NCBI GenBank assembly: GCA_964036295.1
Contig: OZ038463.1
Coordinates: 13,724,069 to 13,788,068 of the forward strand
DNA length: 64,000 bases
Direction: 5' to 3'
DNA from: Plumapathes pennacea
Taxonomy: Eukaryota; Cnidaria; Anthozoa; Antipatharia; Myriopathidae
Below are positions 30,201 through 39,900 of the stretch, piece by piece. The first letter of the stretch is position 1, and each line of letters begins with the position of its first letter. The notes beneath the pieces were generated by a model that was not told where the DNA came from, ran no database searches, and was given only the letters and a program-made list of their open reading frames with translations. A program made the position numbers and the translations under genes.

Positions 30201-33200
30201 ATTGCTGCATTTCCTTTTGCTTTTTTGAATTAGCTGTTTAGCTGTACTATATAACATTACTGTATATAAAATAATGTTCAGAAGAGATTAACTGTATTAG
30301 TAACTGGTGTGGGCAGAAAAGCATTGCCATGATCTAAACAAGTTCAAATTAAGATAACACTGACAAGTCAATGCCCCAATCAGTGACTCAAGGTCAACAA
30401 TCAATTAGCAAACTAAGATACATCTAATTATACAATGCCAGAAGAGTCAATTTGCATTTACCACAGTTAGTATCATTTTACTTAAGCCAGCGCTTTACTA
30501 CATTAATATTTCTTCCTTTTCCCAGATAGATTTGGCGATAGTTAATTAATACATTTTCTTTTGAACAAGTTTTTTTTCCAATGCAGCTGCATGACATTAA
30601 TTTCTGGTGAGATATTATGATTTAGACTGTTACTCCAACACAATATTAGCTTCCCCACCCACCCACCCACCTGTCTCATGCCACAGAACACACTTTACAC
30701 ACTTTACACACTTTCCTAATTATACTTTGATGCTTGTTTTGTTTTCCATAGGTCCCTAAATATCAAGACAAACATGAAGTTCACTAAGTCCAACTGGAAA
30801 AAGTATCTTTCTGTGATTAGGAAGAGTTAGTTTATATAGTAAGCCATATGTGAGGTAGGGGTATATTATCGAATAGTAGATTTTAATTAAGATATTTATA
30901 TTGATATAATGTCTTAATTTAGATAGAATGGCCATTACCTCTAGAAACTTTTTTTGATATTTCCTGCACTTGATATTTCCAGTTCAAGTTTGCATCAATT
31001 AAGACTCCACGATATTTAACATAAGGCTTACAAGATAGAGGTCTCTTATTTATTTCGAGCTTGATTGGGAACACTTTTTTTGTGTGGGATGGAAAATGAC
31101 AAAATGAGATTTATCAATATTTAAGGATAGCTTGTTTGTATTGAGCTATACATCAACTTTAGTCAGCTCATTATCTACAGTATCTTCCACTTCATTCAGA
31201 TTTGTCTGCATAAAATAAATTAGAATTGTCGACAAATAAGGTAAAATCAAACACAGCAGAACTAGTAACAAAGTCATTTATATAAATGAGAAATAATAAA
31301 GGGCCAAGTATGGAACCCTGAGGAACACCACAAAGCATTGGCCTGTAATCAGATGTCGAGTTCCCAATTGTGACAAATTGCTTTCTATTGGTCAGATAGG
31401 AGCAGAACCATTTTTTAGGTAGCCCCCTTGTACCATAATTATCAAATTTTTGAATGAGGATTTGATAGTCGACAGTGTCAAAAGCTTTACTAAAATCTAG
31501 AAAGACTCCACATGCATATTTGCCTTTTTCCATCGCATGGAGGTATGTCCTATCTGTGCAAGCAGCATGAGGTTGCATCTGATATTTTCTTCAAGCATAA
31601 GCAGAAAGAGTTTGAATTAAAAGATAACTCAAGGATTTTACGTTGGGTAATAGAAGTAAAAGGCAGTATTTGATCAGCACTCATAAGCTACTTATGACAA
31701 TGACAAATTCTAACAATGTTTAGATATACATAGTGTCAACTTAGCTTGGTGGCAGTAGTTTCTCCAAGTCCCCCAGATCTTTAATTTTGCGGACTGGAGT
31801 GTCGCTGCTCCGTCTCAGGTAAACAGTGGAGTTCTTGGTCCAACAGAATTGGTAATCATGTTGTCTTTGAAACTTCTTTGCTTCATACAAAATTTGCTGG
31901 GTTTTAGGGGTTAGGTCATCGAAGTTCCTGGTGTCAGTTAATGATACATCATCGACTGTATACCCAAGTCAGCTCGGGTCAACTTTGCATGCCTCTCTTC
32001 TGTGTACCATTACATTTTCTTTTACAAGTCGTCTCATAAATTTCCATATTATTGCTTTCGGTTTGCCCACATCATTCCTGCTTGGGACTCTGTGGGCAAT
32101 ATCAATATCCTGTTCAGACACTTCCACTCCCATTTCTTTAAAGAGTTGGACACAGAGATGGCTCGTTTCTTGCGCTGTTTCCTTTTCACTGGTGTGCAGT
32201 ACACTGACTATCTTAACGTTGTACTGATAGCTGTATTTTTGAAAGTCCTCAATCAAGTTTGTGATATCATCAACATTTTTCACTACTTCGTCTAAATGGG
32301 AGCTCAGTCGTTGTAGTTCAATCTTTGCCATAGTACGAAAGCTGGTCAGATCATCATACTCTTCACTCAGGTACTCAAGGCTTTTTTCTGCTTCAGGGTC
32401 AGCATGCACTTCTGGATTTGCTACTGAGGACACTTCCACTTTAGTTGGATACCTTGATAAGAGTTCTTTAATCTCCTCCAGTTCCTTGGATAATGTGACT
32501 ACTTGTTCCTTCAGTGCTTGGCTATCCTTTTTTAGTGATTTTATAGCATCAGGCATAATTCTCAGTTGTTCTTGGCTTTATTTGGGGGAGCATTAAACGA
32601 GCATGTGACCCACCATGTTGTTACGTCCTCATCCGAGAAGAACAAGAGTCGCTTGTTTATGCAATTTCCAAGTCTCGGAAATGTGTGAATTTTGGCAAGG
32701 ATTCAATTTTGAACACAACAACTTTTCAAACAGTCTTCGATGAATTTAAAATCTTTGACAGAAAAAAGAAATCAAGTCACTAAATAATACAAGGTCTGAC
32801 TGTATTGAGTGAGCAAACCCAGTCACTCCCGATTGTGTTGAGCGAGCAAATTCGGCCACCCATAGACAATAATATACAATAAATTGTAATTGTTTAATTT
32901 GGAAAGCAGTGGCCCCTAGCTGGGTATTTCTACTTTAATAGCCTTCAGAAAGCAAGAGCACTTCAACCCAGTTACATTTCATCCATGAATACAGTGTGCC
33001 AACAAACACGAGAAAACTTCACAGCACTTCCATGTGTCGGACTTTCAGCAAAATCATGCAAATATGTCAGGATTTGGATGACACAATCTTGCATGAAGGC
33101 ACTCTGAAATAGCTTTGAAAACTAGTGAAAAGATCACAATATAATCCTACTTGGCCTTCATCACAGTTCCCGGGGCATCAAACAACAAAATATACGGCGA

Positions 33201-34783
33201 TTGTTGAAATACCATAATGATAACACAAGTTTAAGGGCCTCTTCATATGAGCCCAGTTGACCAGGCCAGCCCAGTTACCGAGATCTCGCCCTCCCACTAT
33301 TTCCTCTGTTATAATTCCAATGTATTCATATGAGAGAGTGGGCCAGCCCGGTTACTGAGATCTCGGTCTTTGCAACCGGGATCTCGGTTAACCGGGCTGG
33401 CCCGTTTCTCATATGAACACTCCAGCCTGGTTAACCGGGATGAAAATGTTTCAATTAAGCGAGTCTGAAATGTACTTGCTTCTTAATTTGGCTTTAATGG
33501 CAGAATTGGCAAAAACTTTTGCTTTATAGACACTCTATCTCGGTTACCCGGGCTGAAATTTCCCATATGAACACACGACCGGGCTGGCCCGGTTGACCGA
33601 GCCAGCCCGGTCAACTGGGCTCATATGAAGAGGCCCTAATATAGCATATGCGTACTGTACGTTAATTGATGTAAGTTTTCAAAACTCACTGGTTCCTGAA
33701 AGCTATAGCTTTAGCTCTTTTCCAGCAAAGGAAACAAAACCCAAAACACTATTGTTTACGTCTTCAATGACTTCAAAATACACTGTATAGAGCAGTCCTC
33801 ATACAGTACAAAAATTCCACTTCCCATTGTATTGTGTGTTGTCATCTTGTCAAAACTTGGATTCTGAAAACTACATTCCTGTTATTGTAAAAGGTGAAAT
33901 TTGCCATGGTGATTGCTCGATTTCCACCGACTGTATTTTGCTATTCCTTTCTGAAGAAGTGTCTGCGTTTTAATACAATACTCTAATACTGGCGTCTGGA
34001 ATTGTGTTCAGGTCGGCCAGTCGATGCCTTAAAGAATTCGTTTCACGGCTAGCAAGCTTGCCTCCCATACACTGGCAAAATATCCAGGCAGTTTACAGCT
34101 GTCCGTCAAACTGCTTGGCCTTGTATCTGCATCTTGTTGTACAAAATCACTTCCATTCGTACTCTATCACATGCCACCAAGAAAAGGTCTCCAAATAAGG
34201 CGATACTACTGCATTAGCGTCGTGATGTACATTACCCTCGCTTAGTACGCTCGGGGAAAAAAAACAAAATGAGTATTTTAATCTTACCTGACAGCTCGAG
34301 TTTTACAGCAGTTTCTCGGCTATTGACGGATGAAGAATCGACGTAAGTGCATCTGTATCTAATGACTTCCTCTGCTCTCACATCTTTTATCACCAGCGTT
34401 GCAGTGTCTTCAATGCTAACTCTGCTCTTCAAATTAGACGGTGCACTTGGGTGCGTTGTGACAGTACCATCTTTAGTCTTATATATTAAATATTCGAAAT
34501 TACCAGGAGACTTTTCATAGTGGAAATCAACACGTTGAAAGTTGTCATTGATCGGAAAATCCCACTCTAGTTTGGCGGTTTCACCCAAAGCGACGAACGT
34601 CGGGTTATCAGGGGCCTTCGTGAAAGGTTCCACCAAACCTTGTAGTGGAATAAAACAAATAGTGACAAATAGTGACATCTTTGCAATAGGAAATAACAGC
34701 GGGAAACATTCACTCTAACCCTGCATACCTTGTGCGTACCAAATATTTCCAAGAAGAGCAGACGCTAACAACAAGACAGCCAT
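26906..34783 (-). CDS. IgSF gene 1: signal peptide, Ig, partial F5/8C discoidin
   Basis: A predicted secreted or membrane adhesion protein; the exact orthologue is not recognised. Three minus-strand exons (34783-34729, 34638-34288, 27219-26906) join in frame to 240 residues. They are a signal peptide (MAVLLLASALLGNIWYAQ), one Ig-like domain (residues 19-135) and an F5/8C domain start (136-240: CSTAFGMENG, LTASSEW, WLQVDLG, KIKFSEDGSNWKTF). Such discoidin domains bind carbohydrate or phospholipid in other proteins. The last 45 or so residues of the domain, normally ending near MRVEL-G, were not found to the left. The gene is either truncated, or continues past a very large intron containing PNP. 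The Ig domain has one cysteine and lacks the canonical pair. It shares an inverted upstream block with IgSF gene 2. Confidence 0.75.
27555..27690. repeat. Tandem repeat, 48-bp unit, three copies
   Basis: CCGCGCAGCGGG...GGAACGGAATCACGTC recurs with about 48-bp spacing at 27561, 27609 and 27658. It is immediately followed by a lone TIR-like AACCTCGTTCCCAGGCTCTT at 27690, the same end as the element at 28213. Confidence 0.75.
28213..29381. mobile_element. TIR transposon with 9-bp TSD, Mutator-like
   Basis: The ends CAACCTCGTTCCCAGGCTC and GAGCCTGGGAACGAGGTTG are perfect inverses, and the homology extends about 80 bp inward. The 9-bp target duplication CATTGCTTC is exact on both sides (28204-28212, 29382-29390). 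Long TIRs with 9-bp TSDs suggest a Mutator-like element; Academ-type elements are another possibility. No transposase is visible. It holds a helicase fragment, listed separately, and sits in intron 2 of IgSF gene 1. Confidence 0.85.
28380..28642 (+). pseudogene. RecQ-like helicase fragment inside TIR element
   Basis: An open frame reads FFSSLHYAIVNSSYWNKILK, then KPKQVKCLEAIYSGRDTVAV and LPTGYGKSIIFHLLPELLF. This contains the Q-motif region and Walker A motif (TGYGKS) at the start of a RecQ/DEAD-type helicase. It stops after motif I; motifs II (DExH) to VI are absent. Not a functional helicase: a captured or residual fragment. Confidence 0.75.
29391..30940. other. IgSF gene 1 intron stretch, no gene seen
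   Basis: AT-rich sequence with a short TATATTATATA run near 29660 and CCCACC repeats near 30655. No coding exon or clear element was recognised on either strand. Confidence 0.5.
30950..31600 (-). pseudogene. LINE reverse transcriptase fragment, decayed
   Basis: The minus strand reads GVFLDFSKAFDTVDYQILI, then CGVPQGSILGPLLFLIYIND and, after a stop, NKLSLNIDKSHFVIFHP. These are RT domains of a non-LTR element of CR1/L2/jockey type. The catalytic F/YADD box is changed to VDNS, and stops interrupt the frame, so it is inactive. No endonuclease is adjacent. Confidence 0.88.
31741..32556 (-). pseudogene. LINE ORF1-like protein, coiled coil plus RRM-like
   Basis: The minus-strand frame starts MPDAIKSLKKDSQALKEQ (coiled coil), followed by an RRM-like part with DIDIAHRVPSR and PKAIIWKFMRRLVKENV. 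After one frameshift near 31969 it continues FDDLTPKTQQILYEAKKFQR and FCWTKNSTVYLRR. The order and motifs fit LINE ORF1 proteins. It lies directly upstream of the RT fragment on the same strand; a 5'-3' LINE with an internal deletion of the endonuclease is likely. Confidence 0.72.
33232..33639. mobile_element. TIR element, GGGCCTCTTCATATGAG ends
   Basis: TAAGGGCCTCTTCATATGAG at the left is inverse to CTCATATGAAGAGGCCCTA at the right. Inside each arm are repeated GCCAGCCCGGTTAACCGGG-like blocks. Length about 405 bp, noncoding. Confidence 0.88.
33875..34257 (-). mobile_element. Helitron copy B, 5' part
   Basis: On the minus strand it starts TCCCCGAGCG at 34257 and continues into sequence shared with copy A (AGTCGGTGGAAATCGAGCAATC, given here as two motifs: AGTCGGTGGAAATCG and AGCAATCACC). 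The 3' boundary is not resolved. Its 5' end is 30 bp from the donor of the IgSF gene 1 Ig exon. Confidence 0.65.
34288..34638 (-). CDS. IgSF gene 1 exon 2, Ig-like domain
   Basis: On the minus strand the acceptor is CTACAAG before 34638 and the donor is GTAAGA after 34288; the phase is 1-1. It encodes GLVEPFTKAPDNPTFVALGE, then AKLEWDF, TATLVIKDVRAEEVIRYRC and VKLELSG. V-type Ig features (LxW; RYRC) are clear, but the B-strand cysteine is replaced by Leu. Confidence 0.88.
34729..34783 (-). CDS. IgSF gene 1 exon 1, signal peptide
   Basis: ATG at 34783 on the minus strand; donor GTATGC after 34729. It encodes MAVLLLASALLGNIWYAQ plus one base, a short hydrophobic signal peptide, and phase 1 fits the next exon. 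Confidence 0.85.
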
Positions 34784-34851
34784 CTTCGACTCGTCACACC
34801 CAGTTCCCAGGATCCCCTTGGATCCCCTCGGATCACAGTGGTCGTTTCACC

Positions 34852-34929
34852 GAAGGGAAGCGAATCCCCACATAAGGATGGTTACCCCCCCCTCCCGCAG
34901 TCTGATTATATTATGTCAGCGGTCGCCCC
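34852..34929 (-). promoter_or_regulatory. Shared upstream block, IgSF gene 1 copy
   Basis: Read on the minus strand: GGGGCGACCGCTGACATAAT, ATAATCAGACTG, then GTAACCATCCTTATGTGGGG and ATTCGCT(T)CCC. It matches 36815-36889 at almost every base, lies about 70-145 bp upstream of the ATG and contains a TATA-like ATAATATAAT. It is inferred to be core promoter or 5' UTR. Confidence 0.75.
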
Positions 34930-35025
34930 ACTGTATTAATAACTAACCAACCTTGAAGCAGCGGTAATTTTCGCGCTGTTATGGTTTCTTTCTATTTGCC
35001 GTTTTCTGTAAAATAAATAAATAAA

Positions 35026-35865
35026 CTAGAAATGCGATAATCACAGATACCGCCTCGCTCTAGCGACTATTATTTTGGTACTGCTCAACAAAAGCAGCCT
35101 TTGTTTTACTAAAGTTTGACGTAATCATTTCTTCAAAATCAAGTGCTGCATGCAAAGAAAGGAGAAAAAAACGGTGTGTGTTATACTTTCGCGTTGAAAG
35201 AAGAATCGATTGCGTGACGCCGTAGGTATTTCCCACGGTCGACATGCCAAATTAATTCATGCAGTCTGCAGGGCACATTCTCAAACATAGTACTTGAATT
35301 GTGAAGTTGGTCGGCCGCCGTAGGAAGGGAAAAAAGGAACACTGATTTTCCAGTTTTGAATTCATAGGCAGTGCAATTAAATAGGCTTTCTGTGCGATTT
35401 CTTTCTTTCTTTCTTTCTTTTTTTTTTTTTTTTTTTTTTTTTACTCTGGAATGCATGCACTGGACTCTGAGGCATGCATATTTTAATGAATCGAGTTGTT
35501 TTCCATGTGAATCCACTCAAAACAGCGTGATTTCTCCTCAGAATCAAATTAAAATTTGAACGGTTTACTTCAAGTTATGCACGGGCTTCAAATCTAATCA
35601 TACCTCAAAGAGTTTGTGAATGATTCTCGTTGCACTAACCGCGTGTCAGATTGTAGCATTTTCTCGAATAGACAGTTACAGTTTTAGATCTTGAAAGAAA
35701 AACAGACATCTGACTAAATCATTTAAAACCCCATGCTCCGACTGCTTTGAGCAAATACGCTAGCTGAAACTGGCGACAGAAGCCGGTACAATACTTCGAG
35801 AGAAAATGATCAACATGCAGATTTTAATATTTTCTTGAAGAGATCGGACAACTCGATTGTACTGT
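35026..35865 (-). mobile_element. Helitron copy C, 3' part
   Basis: The 3' end on the minus strand (CTAG at 35026, next base T) carries CGATTATCG and GAGCGAGG. The interior (GGTTTACTTCAAGTTATGCA; AATACTTCGAGAGAAAATGA) matches copies A and D. A (TTTC)n/poly-T run at 35399-35442 interrupts it. The 5' boundary is not resolved. Confidence 0.75.
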
Positions 35866-35867
35866 GA

Positions 35868-36660
35868 TTACGAATCGTATCGTGTTTCATTCATTCCTCG
35901 CTTTCAGTTCCGCGAGCTTTTAGTTTTGTCTTTGTTACAGAGCACGAATACTCTAAAGCCTGAGAGAAGAAACGCATTCAGTTAATAAAAGGAATAGATA
36001 AGTGTGACGCGAAGGCTGGATTAATCGTGGCCTCTGATTAGAATCGATTGTGCATAACAAGATATTTCACGCATTACTCAGCTTTTCTTGCCGGCTGACA
36101 CTTTTGCTCCTAAGCTCAAAATGCAGAGTCGCTCAACCTTCAAGAAGCAAGTGTATGAGTGTTGTAATGATAATTTATAGTTTAGTCAGGTTTCATATGA
36201 GCTAGGTGTCAAAAGCTATAAGTTTTCTATACTGTGTGATATTTTTCTGGTGAGAAACTGAAATCTCTCTTGAGAGTTCCGCTCTTGTCCCTTCTGTCCA
36301 TTTTAGTATATTCTGGTCTCCACGCAACTCACGCCGCGAGCTCACTGGCAACGCCAAATCAACTAGGTCCCTGTAACTTCATCGTTCTAGAAAGCTCGCC
36401 ATTTCTCGCCGTTGGTACTTTTCCGTTGGTCTTCTTAGTACTACAGAGATCTATTTAAAACTAGATTACCCTTGACGGGTTCAACTAGCGATCCAATTCT
36501 TAAAACGTCCTCCCAGCCTTCAAGTTTCGTCCAAATTGGAGGGTCTGGGAACGAGATTTCTCAGGCTTTCTCTTACTTTGGCGCAAAAAATTAATCCCAA
36601 TCAGGCAGTATAACATATATGAGCGACTTTACAGCGGCCACGCTGCTTTGATTCTTAATC
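35868..36660. repeat. Large duplicated segment, copy 1
   Basis: Near-identical for about 800 bp to 39812-40625, from ATCGTGTTTCATTCATTCCT to GGCCACGC(T/A)GCTTTGATT. It is also present, inverted and more diverged, within 46853-47300. It contains a decayed piggyBac-like MITE at about 36100-36268. Confidence 0.88.
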
Positions 36661-36814
36661 CCTTTAACCATTATTATTCAAATTAATTTTTCTTACGACG
36701 GTGGTTTCCCCGTTTTTTGTGGTTACGTCACTCCTCCGGTTTGTGAAATGAAATGTGCTAGCACCGATAGCACCGAAAGGTGGGTTGGGGTGGTATGAGG
36801 TACTTTACGGTTGA

Positions 36815-36889
36815 GGGGCGACCGCTGACATAATATAATCAGACTGTGGGAGGGTGTAACCATCCTTACGTGGGAATTCGCTCCCCTTC
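36815..36889 (+). promoter_or_regulatory. Shared upstream block, IgSF gene 2 copy
   Basis: GGGGCGACCGCTGACATAAT, ATAATCAGACTGTGGGAGGG and GTAACCATCCTTACGTGGGA, ending 27 bp before the ATG at 36917. It is the inverse counterpart of 34852-34929. Confidence 0.75.
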
Positions 36890-36916
36890 AACGATCGACC
36901 CGGAAGAACTGCAACG

Positions 36917-36998
36917 ATGGCTTGTGTTGGAGTAAGGCCCCGAGTGGTGCCCCTGTCTCTCAAGATTATCTGCATCATAGGCTTTCTCCTTGGTTGTG
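36917..36998 (+). CDS. IgSF gene 2 exon 1, signal peptide
   Basis: ATG at 36917; donor GTAAGT at 36999. It encodes MACVGVRPRVV, then a hydrophobic core LKIICIIGFLLGC; one base is left for phase 1. Confidence 0.8.
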
Positions 36999-39900
36999 GT
37001 AAGTGTTGCTTTTCTATACACCAAGGTGTGCGATAATTTTGAATGTAAAGTGGGTCAGCTTCTGCCCTTCAAGAATCTTGAGTTGGCTTGAAACGTTGAC
37101 GTTAACGAAACTATTACTTCTCAATGTCTAGACCGAAATTAACTAACTTTCGAGTTGGGAATCGAGTTAGGAACCGAGTTAAGAAATATTGAGTTAGGAA
37201 CCAAGTTTGGAACCGAATAGGAACCGAGTTAAGATTCGAGTTAGGAACCGACTTCATACTGCGTGGAACATCAGCCTAAACCGAGCAGTCTTGGGCAATC
37301 GGCTCTAGCTACTCTACTCCGAGTCCATTACTATTTCTTGTTCTCTGACTCTTGTTCCCAAGCTTTCCGACGGGAGACGGCTGTATTCGCAGGCTACAAA
37401 ACACCGTCATTTGTGTGATTTTATTTTAATCAGTTAGGAGTAAGTAGTAAGGCAGCCCAAGTTGCACATGTTCCCCAGCACCAGAAAAGCAAGTTAATCA
37501 AATCAGGATAGAATTTGATTCTCTTGATCAAATAGGTTAATTATTTAGTCGCGTTGCGTAATATATCGGTTATCAGATTTCCTCCTCGTGATTCAGCAAA
37601 CCTTAGCCGGTTAGATCTCCAGTTCACTCGCTAGTCTTTTGCCCCTCCCTCCCTCCCTCCCCAGGGGTCAACTTCGAGTCTTAGTAAACAATCAATTTGC
37701 CCAAATGAGTCTATTAATTTGTCTCCTATTGATTAGCGATAAATAATTTTAAATTTTTTATGCCTCATCGCCAGAAATTTCAGACATCCGGTTGTGCCAT
37801 CTTGGAAAAGGCATCAGGTTTCACGCTGAGAGCCTTTCAAGAAATAACAAAGAAATGTATAGGATCTGATAATAAATTGTACTTTTCACTTAACTGAAGC
37901 ACGTTCATAAAAATGTTTGGGCAGTATTCGGAAGAGGAAAGCTTCCTAAACACAACAGTACAAAAAATATTTATCTCCGGTAAAATTCGATGTGTACTTT
38001 TTTGAATTTAAAATTTCGGCCGACGTAAGAAAGGATTGATAGCAGAATACGCTCAAAACCGGCTACTTTCACTTTTTAAGCTGCATTTAATAAACGCAAA
38101 ATGTTTACTCCGTACCTGATTGTCGAAAGATTGAACATCTCCTTTGAAGCCTCGGTCAGTCGTCTGGAGCAAATTCGATGTGTACTTTTTATGATGGGCC
38201 TAAGGGCCCAGCATATAATTGTTTTCACCCGAAAACCACAGCGTAGGTATCATGACAATTGGTCAAAGAAGTCCCCCCTCTAGGATTTTGAATTTTGATT
38301 GACGTGTAAGCAAAAATACTATATTTTGATTGGATAATTTTCACGTGCAAGCGGCGTGGAAGCCTTTCTTTTCTTGGCTGAGTTTCAAAGTATGTAACGT
38401 GAGATTTTTGTTGACGTTACTTGCGCTCTTGCGGTTTTTGTTCATTATATTCACTTTCGCATTTTTCTTCGTCCAGCTGGTTAAAAATAAGCGAAGGAAA
38501 GCAAACATAATCAAACGATACCATTTCGACAAGCTGAAGTGCCTCCCGGCTGAGTTTTTCAGCTTTAACATAACTCTCATCAAACAACCGTGAATTCATC
38601 AAAACCGCGGTGATAATGGCCGTTTTTAAGGTCGATCTTTATGGGATTGAGTTGTCCCTCCTTCACTCTGCGTCCACAATGGAAATCCATATAAATATGT
38701 GTTCTTTTGTGTTATATCCAAATTTGTGCATTCCAAATTTGGGCGTGACGAACGGGTTAACTTGTCGAAGGTAGTTTCTTCTGATTTATTTATCATGGTT
38801 GTGAAGCATTTGAAGCTTGTCGTTTGGCCATTGAGCCTGAGTGTTTCTACAGTGGTAGGGCACTCACTGTACTGTGATTACGAAGCATACCGCAATTGAG
38901 CATAGCACATCTCTCTTGTAATTTTAGCACTTTATCCCTACCAGTCTACTCCTGTATGTTCCCATAGCACCTTGCATTTTTCATGTTTCCACTAATCTGC
39001 TTACTACTTTTTTTTTTTTTTTTTTATATGTATGTATTATTATTTTTTTATTTCTCTGTTAATGTTATTTGATTTGTCAGTTACAGCAATATGCCTATGC
39101 AATATAAGCCTCTGGCTTTGGCTATTAATTTCAAATATGTACAAATCATAAAACAATAAAGGCAAAAATTATTATTATTATTATTAATGTTCGGTCGAAC
39201 GAAAATGATGAAACTGCATGGCTATTATGCCGTGATCATGAAATGCAGCCACTGTGCCGCTCTTTTGTAACGAGGGTGCTTCTACAGCTGTAACGCATAT
39301 CGACGTTGACACAGCGAGGCAATTATGCTCGAAACTCAACACCGTTTGGTTCTGTGGAACATGTACGGATAAACTGGTTTTGGCTTGCGTTCTCAAGTTT
39401 ACCGCGGAAATTTCGTGGATTCGATATTTGATGGATACCGCTACGCGATTGCAAATAACTCTGTCGCCGCTAATTATTTGGTCCCCACGAAACTTTCTGT
39501 GGCGACACGAAATACTTCTGGGAAGATAACAGGCCGAAAACGGAAACCATAGCTACGACGAGCTTTAGCCGTAAAACAATAGCGATTTATGCTTCACATT
39601 GTACATGACATTCGTTGCCTAACAAAATGCTTCTGCTTATCATACATTGCCTGCTGAAATGTTTCTTCCATTCGATCATATAGCTTTTGTTTCGCAATGG
39701 TCAATGTGTAATAGAAATGAACAATACACCGAAATAGTCCTGAGCATTGAGTTTGCAGTCACAAGTGGACTGAACACGCTGTGAACAAAACCGCAAAATA
39801 TTGTAAACATGTATCGTGTTTCATTCATTCCTCGCTTTCAGTCCCGCTGGCTTTCAGTTTTATATTTGTTACAGAGCACGAATACTCTAAAGCCTGAGAG

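Noticed and set aside
32002..32596. Plus-strand open frames opposite the LINE ORF1
   Set aside because: Shadows of the minus-strand coiled-coil ORF; serine-rich composition follows from the reverse complement.
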